A stretch of DNA of 64,000 nt from Elusimicrobium minutum Pei191 (lineage in GTDB: Bacteria > Elusimicrobiota > Elusimicrobia > Elusimicrobiales > Elusimicrobiaceae), in NCBI RefSeq assembly GCF_000020145.1, contig NC_010644.1, forward strand, positions 1,302,001 through 1,366,000, read 5' to 3'. Below, piece by piece: positions 27,024 to 36,227 of this stretch. Positions within the stretch are counted from its first letter, which is position 1; the number at the start of each line of letters is the position of its first letter. The position numbers and the translations under genes are program-made. The notes beneath the pieces are model-generated. The model saw only the letters and a list, made by a program, of their open reading frames with translations, had not been told where the DNA came from and made no database searches.

Positions 27024-28274
27024 TTATTTATCTGTTTTTATAAGCCCTTTTTCTTTGGCCGTTATTTTAAATGCTTCAAAATCTTTTGAAATTACTTCCG
27101 CTTTCTGTATGTTTTTAGCGTAAGAATACGTGTCTTTAAGTCCGTTGCCGCCTATAACAATAGCAACGGTTTCATCCTGTTCTATTTTACCTTCCTCCGC
27201 TAATTTTTTAAGAGCGGCGTAAACAGCCGCGCCCGCCGGTTCGGCAAAAATGTTGGCCTTTCTGGCAAACTCGGGTATAGCGGCAAGTATTTCTTCATCC
27301 GTTACCGTAACGGCGTACCCGTCTGATTCCTGCAAAGCCTGAACCGCAAGCTGCGCGTCACGCGGGTAATTAACTAAAATACTGTCAGCTATCGTATGCG
27401 CTTTAACGGCGGTAACCTCGCCTTTGTTTTCAAAAGCTCTTTTTATAGCGTCGCTGCCTTCTGCTTGCACAGCTATCATTTGCGGCATTTTTTCCAAAAT
27501 ACCAAGTTTTTGAAAATCAACAAAACCTTTCCACATACCGCTTAAAATAGTCCCATCGCCCACGGCGACAAGCACTTTATCCGGGGCTTCCCAGTTGAGC
27601 TGCTCGCATATTTCAAACGAGCATGTTTTCTTGCCTTCCCTTGTAAAAGGATTATACCCCGCCGCCCTGGAATACCAGCCGTATTCTTCAACCGCTTTTT
27701 TGCAAAGCTCAAAAGCATCGTCATAAGTGCCGTCTACGGTAAAGACATCCGCCCCATACACAAAAAGCTGAGTAAGTTTGGGATACGGCGCATCTTTGGT
27801 TGTAAAAACAATTGTTTTAATATCTAAACCGGCGGTTAAACAGGCCAAAGAATCACTTGCGTTGCCTGTGGAAGCGTCCGCTATTATATCTAATCCAAGT
27901 TCCAAAGCTCTTGCCACAGACACCGCGCTGCCGCGGTCTTTGATTGAACCTGTGGGGTTGCGTCCTTCGTCCTTAATTAAAAGTTTTGATATACCAAGTT
28001 CATCTGCAAGTTCTTTGTGGTCGTACATCGGCGTCCAGCCTACTTGCACATAGGGCAGTTTATCAAAATCGTTAACGGGCAGCAAATCTATATAACGCCA
28101 CATATCAAAGCGTTTTTTATCTTTAAAATTCTCTATTTTAAAACGTTTAGAAATTAACTTATAATCATAATTGACTTCCAGGTTGCTCCCGCAGGATAAA
28201 CAAAGAAAGTCCGTTGCGCTTGTTTTATATTCTTTACCGCAATTTATACATTGTAAGTTTAGTATCTTTTTCAT
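27024..28274 (-). CDS. thrC: Threonine synthase with N-terminal zinc ribbon
   Basis: A 416-residue PLP enzyme making threonine from O-phosphohomoserine. Two CxxC pairs (LQCINCG and FLCLSCGS) form an N-terminal zinc ribbon. The PLP Lys is in NPTGSIKDRGSAVSV, ASTGNASDSLA binds the phosphate, and VAVGDGTILSG lies in the core. I prefer the ATG at 28274 to an upstream TTG at 28292 because the -10-like TACAAT lies between them, leaving little or no leader. First gene of the thrC-nusB-ligA operon; it diverges from the pilin gene. Confidence 0.94.
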   Translation of the reverse strand: MKKILNLQCINCGKEYKTSATDFLCLSCGSNLEVNYDYKLISKRFKIENFKDKKRFDMWRYIDLLPVNDFDKLPYVQVGWTPMYDHKELADELGISKLLIKDEGRNPTGSIKDRGSAVSVARALELGLDIIADASTGNASDSLACLTAGLDIKTIVFTTKDAPYPKLTQLFVYGADVFTVDGTYDDAFELCKKAVEEYGWYSRAAGYNPFTREGKKTCSFEICEQLNWEAPDKVLVAVGDGTILSGMWKGFVDFQKLGILEKMPQMIAVQAEGSDAIKRAFENKGEVTAVKAHTIADSILVNYPRDAQLAVQALQESDGYAVTVTDEEILAAIPEFARKANIFAEPAGAAVYAALKKLAEEGKIEQDETVAIVIGGNGLKDTYSYAKNIQKAEVISKDFEAFKITAKEKGLIKTDK

Positions 28275-28282
28275 ATACTTGT

Positions 28283-28291
28283 ATTGTACCA
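28283..28291 (-). promoter_or_regulatory. Extended -10 for thrC, almost leaderless
   Basis: Minus strand TGGTACAAT, an extended -10 with 8 bases to the ATG at 28274. The -35 region is poor, as extended -10 promoters allow. There is no Shine-Dalgarno sequence. Confidence 0.45.
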
Positions 28292-28320
28292 ATTTTAGAA
28301 CATCCTTAAAGGAGACTCAT

Positions 28321-28857
28321 ATGAAAAAGGGCTTTACATTAATAGAACTTCTGGTTGTTGTAACAATTATAGCTATATTGGCCTTTATAGGCATTCCCCA
28401 ATATAATTTAACTATTGAAAAAGCAAAAGCGGCCGAGGTGCTTAAACTATCGCGCGATATTTATGACTCTGCGGAAAGATACGCTTTTCGCAATAATCTT
28501 TCATCCGCGCAGGCGACTGATATTTCACTTTTAGACATTACAACCGCGGGCGATATAACAAAAACAACAAACCTAAATGACACTTTAACTAATTACGCCG
28601 GGTATGTAGGCAGCTCCACTACCAGAGTGGTTAACAGCGTTTACAAACTTTTACCGGCAACGGTGGAAGGAACAAGAACATCAGGTTTCGGCACATATAA
28701 AATTGTAATTCCCAGGCCCGGGTCCGGAGCGGCAAATGTGGGCGCGGTGCAATGCTGGGCGCAGACAGGCACCGATGCTAAAAAAATATGTATGGGGCTT
28801 GGCGAAAGCAGATTACCAACCACAACAAACGGAAGTTTTACTGTTTTTTACTTATAA
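28321..28857 (+). CDS. Type IV pilin-like protein
   Basis: A 178-residue prepilin. A short leader, MKKG, is followed by FTLIELLVVVTIIAILAFIG: the prepilin peptidase site with Phe+1 and Glu+5 and the N-terminal hydrophobic helix. AAAGGAG 5-6 bases before the ATG supports this start over an upstream in-frame TTG. The C-terminal half is variable and has two cysteines (VQCWAQ, KKICMG) that could form a disulfide loop. A terminator follows at once, so it is a single-gene unit. There are no pilus assembly genes beside it. It may be a minor pilin, pseudopilin or competence pilin. Confidence 0.9.
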   Translation: MKKGFTLIELLVVVTIIAILAFIGIPQYNLTIEKAKAAEVLKLSRDIYDSAERYAFRNNLSSAQATDISLLDITTAGDITKTTNLNDTLTNYAGYVGSSTTRVVNSVYKLLPATVEGTRTSGFGTYKIVIPRPGSGAANVGAVQCWAQTGTDAKKICMGLGESRLPTTTNGSFTVFYL

Positions 28858-28868
28858 AATAACATAAA

Positions 28869-28899
28869 AAAGCCGCAGTTTTTAACCGCGGTTTTTTTA
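28869..28899 (+). terminator. Terminator of the first pilin gene
   Basis: AAAGCCGC pairs with GCGGTTTT (one G-T pair), and the 3' arm merges into TTTTTTT. It begins 11 bases after the pilin stop codon. Confidence 0.7.
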
Positions 28900-28920
28900 T
28901 TAAAAATATTAAAGGACAAA

Positions 28921-30378
28921 CTAGTTTGTTTCCTCAGCAGATTCTTTTATCTCACGGTCGGAAAGATACCCCCCCACAGCAAAACTGTAAATAATGTTTG
29001 ATGAAAACTTAAGGTGTTTAAAAAAGTCGGAAAGTTCTACATGCTCGTCCGCCGAATGACTGTGCCCGTCTATCTCCCTGACATCCGCAGGCGCGCCTAT
29101 ACCATAAGCAATAATTCCCTCCCTTCTTAAAAATTCACTGTCGCTTGAAGCGGGCGTCATACCTAAAAGCGTAATGGAACCTTCAAAAACTTCCTGCCCG
29201 GACAAAACAATGCTGCTAAAAAGGTCATCCCCTCCGTCCGGAAAAGGCGGCGCGGGCATTTTAGGTTTTTCCAAAACTTCTATTGAAATATTTTCATCCC
29301 CTTCAAAAAGTTTTGTTATTCTTGAAACAAATTCATCCGGTTCTGTTGAAGGTAAAAGACGGCAGTTTAAAATCGCCGTAGCTTCAGAGGATGTTGAAGT
29401 TACCTCATTTCCCGCTGAAATTATTGTAGGGGTAATAGTATCTTGCAGTTGTGTTTTAAAAAAATTGTCGCCGGAAATTATTTCCGCGGCCATATCAGAC
29501 TCGCTCTTACTTCCGCCAAGTAAAAGTTCAATTGTTGTTTTGCCGTCTTCATTTTGTATATGCGAAATTTGTTCAAAAAAACTTCTGGTAACCGGTGTTA
29601 AAACATAAGGCATGCGCAACTGTTCTATTTTTGATAAAGCCTGTGACAAATTGTAAACCGCGTTATTGCCAGACGCGCCCATTGATGAATGCCCGGCAGT
29701 TCCCGCTGCGGTTATCTTAATATCCATATACATTTTTGTAGCGCCTTCAACAAAAATGAGAGGAACGGAACCTTCCTCAATAATAACGCTGCCGCCTTCA
29801 TTAATAGCGTAACCCGGCTTTAGTTTTTTCCAACGCGGGCTGTTCATTACCCAGGATAATCCTTTTGAACTTCCGCTTTCTTCATCAGCCGTCAGAAGCA
29901 AAATTATATCCCTTTTAGGCGTTATGTTATTTCTTTTAATCCATGTAAAAAAAGCAAGATATATGGCTGCAAAATTTTTAGCGTCTGATGAACCCAGACC
30001 ATATATACGGCCGTTTTCCTCAGTGGCTTTTATGGGCGGGTATTTCCATGTGCCGGAAGGTGCCACAGTATCTAAATGTGCAAGCAGCATAAGCGGCTTT
30101 AGCGTTTTATCGCTTCCTTTTATAACTGCGGAAATGGAAGCGCGGCTTTTTTCGGGCCTGTAAATTTCCCAGTCTATTTTATGGCGGTTTAAAACTTTAT
30201 AAACATATCTTACAGCGTTAATTTCATTGCCTTCGGGCTGTGAAGTGTCTATATTAATAAGATTAATAAGATGTTTTTTAGCGTCTTGTTCTAAATCGGC
30301 CCAAACAAGCTCCTGCCCTTGCAGCGAGGCCGCAAAGCAAACGCAAAAAACACTAAATAAAATCTTTTTAAAACACAT
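28921..30378 (-). CDS. Exported M20-family metallopeptidase
   Basis: A 485-residue protein with a signal peptide (residues 1-21, ending LQGQ). M20 motifs: LMLLAHLDTVAPSG (zinc His and catalytic Asp), GLGSSDAKNFAA (bridging Asp), LLTADEESGSSKG (catalytic Glu pair) and DGHSHSADEHVEL near the C-terminus (last zinc His). A dimerisation domain lies in the middle. It hydrolyses peptides or amino-acid conjugates, probably in the periplasm. It follows the DUF192 gene by 3 bases. A peptide transporter operon diverges from this pair, which fits peptide scavenging. Confidence 0.92.
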   Translation of the reverse strand: MCFKKILFSVFCVCFAASLQGQELVWADLEQDAKKHLINLINIDTSQPEGNEINAVRYVYKVLNRHKIDWEIYRPEKSRASISAVIKGSDKTLKPLMLLAHLDTVAPSGTWKYPPIKATEENGRIYGLGSSDAKNFAAIYLAFFTWIKRNNITPKRDIILLLTADEESGSSKGLSWVMNSPRWKKLKPGYAINEGGSVIIEEGSVPLIFVEGATKMYMDIKITAAGTAGHSSMGASGNNAVYNLSQALSKIEQLRMPYVLTPVTRSFFEQISHIQNEDGKTTIELLLGGSKSESDMAAEIISGDNFFKTQLQDTITPTIISAGNEVTSTSSEATAILNCRLLPSTEPDEFVSRITKLFEGDENISIEVLEKPKMPAPPFPDGGDDLFSSIVLSGQEVFEGSITLLGMTPASSDSEFLRREGIIAYGIGAPADVREIDGHSHSADEHVELSDFFKHLKFSSNIIYSFAVGGYLSDREIKESAEETN

Positions 30379-30381
30379 TTA

Positions 30382-30813
30382 TTAAAACTCCAATTTTTGG
30401 CCGGGTTGTAAATTATTTTTGGCCGCTATTCCGGCGTTTACTTCCAAAACGTATTTTGAATTTTCACAAAAAGCGACCGCCACGTCCGAATCCAGCGTGA
30501 AAGGCGTTGATTTAGACACGTTAGAGTGCACGCATTTAACCTTTTTATCAGAGTCAAGAAAAACCATGTCTAAATCTATAAAAGTATTTTTCATCCAAAA
30601 TACTCTCACATCCTCTTCGCCAAAAGCAAAAAGCATGCCTTTATCTTCGGCAAGTTCTTTCCTGTACATAAGCCCCTTTTCCGTGAGGGCGGGGGTATCG
30701 GCTATTTCAGCTTTAATAATTTTTCCGTTAGGAAATTTAACTTCTACCGTTTTATATTCACCCAAACACGCGAACATGATAAAAATCAAAGTTAAAACGA
30801 ACATTCTTTTCAT
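30382..30813 (-). CDS. DUF192 protein, probable lipoprotein
   Basis: A 143-residue protein with an N-terminal hydrophobic segment ending IMFAC, so export and perhaps lipidation are likely. The remainder is a complete DUF192 domain (KGLMYRKELAEDKGMLFAF, VRVFWMKNTFIDLDMVFLD, VLEVNAGIAAKN). The function of this family is unknown. I chose the ATG at 30813 because an upstream start would lie inside the divergent promoter region and add a non-signal leader. Confidence 0.85.
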   Translation of the reverse strand: MKRMFVLTLIFIMFACLGEYKTVEVKFPNGKIIKAEIADTPALTEKGLMYRKELAEDKGMLFAFGEEDVRVFWMKNTFIDLDMVFLDSDKKVKCVHSNVSKSTPFTLDSDVAVAFCENSKYVLEVNAGIAAKNNLQPGQKLEF

Positions 30814-30820
30814 ATATACC

Positions 30821-30849
30821 AGTTTACAAAGTTTACGCAGCAAGTACAA
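30821..30849 (-). promoter_or_regulatory. Promoter for the DUF192-M20 operon
   Basis: Minus strand: -35 TTGTAC (30849-30844), a 17-base spacer and -10 TAAACT (30826-30821), then only 7 bases to the ATG at 30813. The expected start site falls on the start codon, so the mRNA may be leaderless. Confidence 0.45.
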
Positions 30850-30881
30850 TGAGCGTATAGGGGTGCATTTTTCTTTGTTTT

Positions 30882-30911
30882 TTGGCATAAAAACCTAACA
30901 CTTGCTATAAT
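30882..30911 (+). promoter_or_regulatory. Strong extended -10 promoter for the peptide transporter operon
   Basis: -35 TTGGCA (30882-30887), an 18-base spacer, and extended -10 TGC-TATAAT (30903-30911). Only 6 bases separate the -10 from the ATG at 30918, so the predicted start site is at the start codon. There is no Shine-Dalgarno sequence. Confidence 0.65.
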
Positions 30912-30917
30912 TTTTAT

Positions 30918-31892
30918 ATGGATACATTACTTCAGGTTAAAGATTTGTCTGTGTTTTTTAAAACGTCCGAAGCAAATATAAAAGTATTAAAAGAACTATG
31001 TTACCAACTTAATGCCGGCGAAACTTTGTCTATAGTGGGTGAGTCCGGCTCGGGCAAAACGGTACACGCTCTAAGTATTTTAAGGTTAATGTCTACAAAC
31101 GCAAAAATAACGGGTGAAATAATTTTTAAAAATGAGAACCTGTCCGTTTTACCTGAAAGCAAACTAAAAAATATACGGGGCAAAAAAATAGCCATGATTT
31201 TCCAAGATCCTATGACAAGCCTCAACCCCGTTATGACAATAGGTTCGCAAATTTACGAAACACTGCTTACGCATAAAAAAGCTACAAAAAAAAATATAAA
31301 GGAAAAAACTTTATCTCTCTTAAAATCAGTTGAAATACCTGACGCGAAAAAAAAACTTGACTCTTACCCGCATGAATTTTCAGGAGGACAGAGGCAGCGT
31401 ATTATGATAGCCATGGCCCTTGCCTGCGAACCGGACATTTTAATAGCCGACGAACCTACTACCGCCTTAGACGTAACCATACAAAAACAAATATTAGCTC
31501 TTTTGAAAAAATTACAGGAAGAAAGAAAAACAGCTTTAATTTTTATAACGCATAACCTTGCCCTGGTAAACGAACTAGGCGGAAGAGTGCTTGTTTTATA
31601 CGCGGGGCAATGCGTAGAAGAATGCACAACCGAGCAGCTTTTTAAAAGACCTCTTCACCCTTATTCACAAGGTCTTATCGCTTGCGCAGCGGGCATAACA
31701 CAAAAAGGCAGGTTAAAGACGATAGAAGGAACACCGCCTGCGCCGGGAACAATTTTTGAAGGCTGTCCTTTTGAGCCAAGATGCCCTAAAAAACTGGAAA
31801 GATGCAAATTCCAAAATCCGGAAATGTTTAATTTAGGACAAAGAAAATCTAGATGCTGGTTAAACGCTAATGAAGAATATCTTGGAGATTAA
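30918..31892 (+). CDS. dppD: Peptide ABC transporter ATP-binding protein (DppD/OppD type)
   Basis: A 324-residue ABC ATPase. Walker [10 protein letters not shown]-loop [12 protein letters not shown], signature FSGGQRQR, Walker [14 protein letters not shown] and H-loop ITHN are all intact. The C-terminal oligopeptide extension has the Cys-rich motif [14 protein letters not shown]. It couples ATP hydrolysis to uptake of di- or oligopeptides. First gene of a four-gene operon; probably translated from a leaderless start. Confidence 0.94.
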   Translation: MDTLLQVKDLSVFFKTSEANIKVLKELCYQLNAGETLSIVGESGSGKTVHALSILRLMSTNAKITGEIIFKNENLSVLPESKLKNIRGKKIAMIFQDPMTSLNPVMTIGSQIYETLLTHKKATKKNIKEKTLSLLKSVEIPDAKKKLDSYPHEFSGGQRQRIMIAMALACEPDILIADEPTTALDVTIQKQILALLKKLQEERKTALIFITHNLALVNELGGRVLVLYAGQCVEECTTEQLFKRPLHPYSQGLIACAAGITQKGRLKTIEGTPPAPGTIFEGCPFEPRCPKKLERCKFQNPEMFNLGQRKSRCWLNANEEYLGD

Positions 31893-32682
31893 AGATTTAA
31901 ACAAGTCATATTTTAAACGCGGTTTGTTTTTAAAAAAAATAAAAACTGCCGATGTTCTTTTTGACGTAAATATCATAATACCGCAGGGCAAAGCGCTCGG
32001 TCTAGTTGGGAAATCGGGCTGCGGAAAAACAACTTTGGCAAAAATTATACTTGGCCTTGAGGACGCGCAAAAAGGCAGTGTTACAATAAACGGCAACGAT
32101 ATTTTTACTAAAGATAAAGCGCGAAAAAAAGCTATAAAAAAAGATGTGCAGGCAGTATTTCAAGATCCTTATTCAAGCTTAAACCCCAGAATGCGCGCGG
32201 GCCAAATTATAGCCGAGCCGCTTATAGTGCACAATATTTTTAAAAGTAAAAAAGATTTAAACGGAAAAGTCGCGGAGCTTTTAAACTCCGTAGGATTAGA
32301 GACTGCGGCGGCTGAAAAATACCCCCATGAGTTTTCAGGCGGGCAAAGGCAGCGCGTGGCTATAGCGCGCGCTTTAGCGCTTACGCCAAAACTTTTGATA
32401 CTTGACGAGCCTACCAGCGCGCTTGACGTTTCCGTACAGGCGCAGGTATTAAATTTAATAAAGGAATTACAAAGTAAATTTAATTTAAGCATCTTATTTA
32501 TTTCACACGATATTAACGCCGCAATGTTTCTGTGCGATAAAATAGCCGTTATGCATAAAGGCGTTATTGTTGAGGAAGGTGCGGCAAAAACTTTATTTAA
32601 ATCCCAAAAACAGGAATACACAAAAAACCTTTTTAAAGCGGTGCCAAAAATAAAATTACCAAAGGAGGCGTACAATGTTTAA
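31870..32682 (+). CDS. dppF: Peptide ABC transporter ATP-binding protein (DppF/OppF type)
   Basis: A 270-residue ABC ATPase with Walker A GKSGCGKTT, signature [10 protein letters not shown] and Walker B LLILDEPTSALD. It is shorter than usual DppF proteins and lacks the Cys-rich C-terminal extension seen in its partner, ending soon after the D-/H-loop region (KNLFKAVPKIKL). It overlaps dppD by 23 bases and dppB by 8, so the operon is tightly coupled. Confidence 0.93.
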   Translation: MKNILEIKDLNKSYFKRGLFLKKIKTADVLFDVNIIIPQGKALGLVGKSGCGKTTLAKIILGLEDAQKGSVTINGNDIFTKDKARKKAIKKDVQAVFQDPYSSLNPRMRAGQIIAEPLIVHNIFKSKKDLNGKVAELLNSVGLETAAAEKYPHEFSGGQRQRVAIARALALTPKLLILDEPTSALDVSVQAQVLNLIKELQSKFNLSILFISHDINAAMFLCDKIAVMHKGVIVEEGAAKTLFKSQKQEYTKNLFKAVPKIKLPKEAYNV

Positions 32683-33700
32683 ATTTATTTTAAGACGTTT
32701 AATAATGCTTCCTTTTGTTATGTTGGGAGCGACTTTTTTACTTTTTTTGCTCACCCAAACATTAAGTCCGCAAATGCGCGCTTCATTATATATAGAAGAC
32801 CCGAGGCAAATGGGCTCGCTTGAGGAAGTTATAGAAAAATACGGACTTAGGGATAATGTTTTTAAGCAATACGGCCGCTGGCTGGGCAATATAGTAAAAG
32901 GCGAATTCGGCTACAGCCCTACGGCTAACATGCCTGTGGCAAAAGCAATTAAAAAATATTTACCCGCCACGATAGAGCTTGCTTTGATAACAATGGCGTT
33001 GGTAATATTCTTTGGCGTATGGCTGGGCGTGGTAAGCGCGGTAAACAAAAACCGTTGGCAGGACAACCTTATAAGAATGTTAAGCGTGGCAACATTTTCT
33101 TTGCCTATATTTGTGCTTGGCCTTATACTTCTTATGATTTTTTACGGCAAGATGGGCTGGTTTGCTCCGGGCAGATATTCTTTCGCTTCCGATTTAATTA
33201 TATACGGGCCGGGTTTTAAACAACATACGGGGCTTTTGCTTGTAGACTCGCTTCTTAACGGGCAAATGTCTGTTTTTTGGGACGCGCTTAGGCATCTTAT
33301 TTTACCCGCCGTTACTTTATGTGCGGGCTCTTTTGCTTTAATGATACGCGTTATGAGAAGCAGTATGCTCGAAGAATTAGACAAAGATTATATACGCACA
33401 GCCAGAGCCAAAGGTTTAAAAGAAAAAGATATTGTTTATAAGCACGCAGCTAAAAACGCCGTTATACCCGTTATAACGCTTTCAAGCATTCAGTTTATAC
33501 GCCTTTTAGGAGGCACGGTTATTGTTGAAACCATTTTCGCGTTTCCGGGCATAGGACGTTTTGGCGTTGCCTGTGCGCAGCAACTTGATATAGCCGGAAT
33601 CTTGGGATTTTCCTGCATGGTAGCGTTTTTATTTGTTATAGGAAATTTGATGGCCGATATCCTTTATACAGCTTTTGATCCGAGGATACGCTATGAATAA
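32675..33700 (+). CDS. dppB: Peptide ABC transporter permease (DppB type)
   Basis: A 341-residue membrane protein with six predicted helices and the permease coupling motif (EELDKDYIRTARAKGLKEKDIVYKHAAKNA). A Shine-Dalgarno sequence, AAAGGAGG, precedes the ATG within the end of dppF. It forms the channel with DppC. Confidence 0.94.
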   Translation: MFKFILRRLIMLPFVMLGATFLLFLLTQTLSPQMRASLYIEDPRQMGSLEEVIEKYGLRDNVFKQYGRWLGNIVKGEFGYSPTANMPVAKAIKKYLPATIELALITMALVIFFGVWLGVVSAVNKNRWQDNLIRMLSVATFSLPIFVLGLILLMIFYGKMGWFAPGRYSFASDLIIYGPGFKQHTGLLLVDSLLNGQMSVFWDALRHLILPAVTLCAGSFALMIRVMRSSMLEELDKDYIRTARAKGLKEKDIVYKHAAKNAVIPVITLSSIQFIRLLGGTVIVETIFAFPGIGRFGVACAQQLDIAGILGFSCMVAFLFVIGNLMADILYTAFDPRIRYE

Positions 33701-34559
33701 ACTTTTAAAAAGAATACTTAAAAATAAAAGCGCCATGCTCGGTTTAGCTTTGGTATTATTTTTCCTTCTTATAGCCGTTTTCGCAAATCAGATAGCGCCC
33801 GCACAAGGGGCAAACCCTTTCCAACTTCCGCAAAACGGATATTCGGTTACTCCGCAGCCGCCTAACGCGCAAAATATTTTCGGCACAACAGAGTCTCAAT
33901 ACGATATTTTATACGCCATAGTATGGGGCAGCAGAATGGCTTTTAAAGTAGGCATAACCGTGGTTTTCTTCGCCATGCTTATAGGCATTTTAGTGGGCGG
34001 TATAGCCGCTTACGCCGGTGGCTGGGCGGACGAAATTATAATGAGGTTTACCGATATTATTTTTGCTATACCAAGCCTTGTTTTAGCCATGGTTATAGCG
34101 GCTATGCTTGGGCCGGAACTAAAAAACATGGTTATAGCTTTAACAGCTGTGGCCTGGCCCAGTTACGCCCGTCTTATCAGGGGCGATATACTTTCAGTAA
34201 AAGAACGCGATTATGTTTTAGCCGCGCGCACAATAGGCGCCGGCGGGCCCAGAATATTTTTTAAACATATTATTCCAAATTCGATTTATCCTTCAATAAT
34301 AGTAGGCAGTTTAGATATTGGTTACATTGTGCTTACTGCCAGCTCGCTTAGCTTTTTGGGGTTGGGTTCCCCTCCCGGAACGGCAGATTGGGGCCAGCTT
34401 ATAGCCATGGCTAGAAACTGGATTTTAGGAACGCAGGGTAACCCTTTTGCTTACGCGCATACCATACTTATACCCGGCGCCGCTTTATTTTTATTCGTAC
34501 TCGGTTGGAACCTGCTTGGAGACGCTTTTAGAGACATCTTGGACCCCAGGCAACATTAA
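33693..34559 (+). CDS. dppC: Peptide ABC transporter permease (DppC type)
   Basis: A 288-residue membrane protein with an N-terminal helix, the DppC-type periplasmic segment containing FGTTESQYDIL, and the EAA-like coupling loop ERDYVLAARTIGAGG. I chose the ATG at 33693, with GAGG about 9 bases upstream, over an ATG at 33675 deeper inside dppB. No substrate-binding protein gene follows; the next gene is an acyl-CoA ligase. Confidence 0.93.
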   Translation: MNKLLKRILKNKSAMLGLALVLFFLLIAVFANQIAPAQGANPFQLPQNGYSVTPQPPNAQNIFGTTESQYDILYAIVWGSRMAFKVGITVVFFAMLIGILVGGIAAYAGGWADEIIMRFTDIIFAIPSLVLAMVIAAMLGPELKNMVIALTAVAWPSYARLIRGDILSVKERDYVLAARTIGAGGPRIFFKHIIPNSIYPSIIVGSLDIGYIVLTASSLSFLGLGSPPGTADWGQLIAMARNWILGTQGNPFAYAHTILIPGAALFLFVLGWNLLGDAFRDILDPRQH

Positions 34560-34604
34560 TTTTATAGAATATATAAACATAATTTAAATTGAGGTTTTCT
34601 TTTT

Positions 34605-36206
34605 ATGATTAGAAAAAAAGATTTATACACCGCCCTTTCAGACAGCGCTTACAGATATCCCGAACGTGTGGCTTTTGTGTTTGAAGGCAAAAAATATACA
34701 TTTCACGAGCTTCAAATTCTTGTAGATAAATGCGCCGATATGTTTTGGACCTACGGTATAAGAAAAGGCGATTCTGTAGCCATAGCCCATAAAAACTCAA
34801 TTTGGTTTGTTATAACTTCTTTTGCTTTGTATAAATTAAGCGCAATAGCGGTGCCCATAAATTTTATGATTTCAAAACCGGAAGAAATCAAATTTATTAT
34901 TGAGGACAGCGGCGCCACAATGGTAATTTTACAAAACGAATTCCTGCGCGCTTATAAAAAAACGGCTGAAATAGCGCCCTCGCTTAAATATTTTTTCTGT
35001 TCAGATTACCCCGAAAATAATGAGGATGAAAGAGTAAAAGATTTACAAAAAGAAATTGAAAACAGCAAAATACAGTCTGAAATCTTAGAACATAAACCCA
35101 GCCTTGAGGATAACGCTTTTATTCTTTACACCTCAGGCACAACCGGCGCCCCGAAAGGAGCGGTGGTAACACACGGCAATTTAGCGGCAAATATTATTTC
35201 CTGCGCGCAGGTATTTAGAATAGCGGGAGACGACGCCATGATTTGCCTTCTTCCCATGTTTCACACCTTCGCTTGGATGACCTGCGTTATCCTTCCCATT
35301 TACCTGGGCTTAAAATCCGTTATCGCGCCAAGCATTACCCCTCCTTCAGCCTGGCTGCACTTAATGGGAGTTGAAAGAGTAACTCTTTTTATAGCAATAC
35401 CTCAAATATTTTATATTCTTGCGAAAGAAGCGCGCGGCATTAAAAGACTTTACCTGCAATATTGGGCGTTTAGAAAGGTGCGTTTTTGCATTTCGGGCGC
35501 GGCGCCGCTTAACAAAGAATCCCAGGATCATTTTGAAAAAAACCTCGGTATTCAACTTCTTGAAGGTTACGGCCTAACGGAAACAAGCCCCGTTATAAGC
35601 GTTAACCTTGAGGAAAAAAATAAAAAAGGCTCCGTAGGTCCGGCTCTTCCCAGCGTTAAAGTGGTAATATTAGACGACAATGAGAATGAGCTTCCCAGAA
35701 ATGCGGAAGGTGAAATTTCGGTAAAAGGCCCCAATGTTTTTAAACAGTACCATAATAATCCCGAAGGGACAAAAGAGGCTTTTAGCAAAGAAGGCTGGTT
35801 CAAAACGGGCGATATAGGCCTTGTTGACGATGAGGGTTTTATCTTTATTAAAGACAGAAAAAAAGACATGATTATTATAAAAGGCCTTAAAGTTTTTTCC
35901 GCCCAGGTGGAGGCTACCATTATGCAATTCCCCGGTATTGAGGAATGCGCCATTATAGGCGTGCCCGACGGCCGCGGCGGCGAATTTATTAAACTTTACG
36001 CCGTAAAAGCACCGGGCGTTGATTTTAATGAAACAGCTTTCAGGAAGTTTTTGAAAACTAATTTAGACAACTACAAACGCCCGCGTGATATTGAGTTTAT
36101 GACGGAGCTTCCTAAAAACTCTTTAAGAAAAATATTAAAACGAGAGCTTAGAAAAGACGCCGTGGAAAAACTAAAAGAACGTACCGTCGCCCCGGCGGAA
36201 GAATAG
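34605..36206 (+). CDS. Acyl-CoA ligase (AMP-forming, FadD-like)
   Basis: A 533-residue adenylate-forming enzyme. The P-loop is ILYTSGTTGAPKGAVVTHGN near residues 175-195, with LEGYGLTETSPVISVN, the KTGDIG motif in EGWFKTGDIGLVDDEG, and the C-terminal catalytic Lys segment KNSLRKILKREL. It activates a fatty or other carboxylic acid to its CoA ester via an acyl-adenylate. The exact substrate cannot be read from sequence. A GAGG ribosome-binding site lies about 10 bases before the start. Confidence 0.92.
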   Translation: MIRKKDLYTALSDSAYRYPERVAFVFEGKKYTFHELQILVDKCADMFWTYGIRKGDSVAIAHKNSIWFVITSFALYKLSAIAVPINFMISKPEEIKFIIEDSGATMVILQNEFLRAYKKTAEIAPSLKYFFCSDYPENNEDERVKDLQKEIENSKIQSEILEHKPSLEDNAFILYTSGTTGAPKGAVVTHGNLAANIISCAQVFRIAGDDAMICLLPMFHTFAWMTCVILPIYLGLKSVIAPSITPPSAWLHLMGVERVTLFIAIPQIFYILAKEARGIKRLYLQYWAFRKVRFCISGAAPLNKESQDHFEKNLGIQLLEGYGLTETSPVISVNLEEKNKKGSVGPALPSVKVVILDDNENELPRNAEGEISVKGPNVFKQYHNNPEGTKEAFSKEGWFKTGDIGLVDDEGFIFIKDRKKDMIIIKGLKVFSAQVEATIMQFPGIEECAIIGVPDGRGGEFIKLYAVKAPGVDFNETAFRKFLKTNLDNYKRPRDIEFMTELPKNSLRKILKRELRKDAVEKLKERTVAPAEE

Positions 36207-36227
36207 TTTTTAAACACGCAAACGGTT

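Noticed and set aside
28171-28320. N-terminal extension of the first pilin
   Set aside because: The frame is open upstream but overlaps thrC on the other strand; the prepilin leader and Shine-Dalgarno sequence fix the start at 28321.
30419-30898. 159-codon plus-strand frame opposite the DUF192 gene
   Set aside because: The opposite strand encodes a full DUF192 domain, and this frame runs through the divergent promoter region without its own ribosome-binding site.
32169-32675. 168-codon open frame on the minus strand across dppF
   Set aside because: It is the antisense of a complete ABC ATPase gene with all motifs. Its product is Cys/Ser-rich with no family features.
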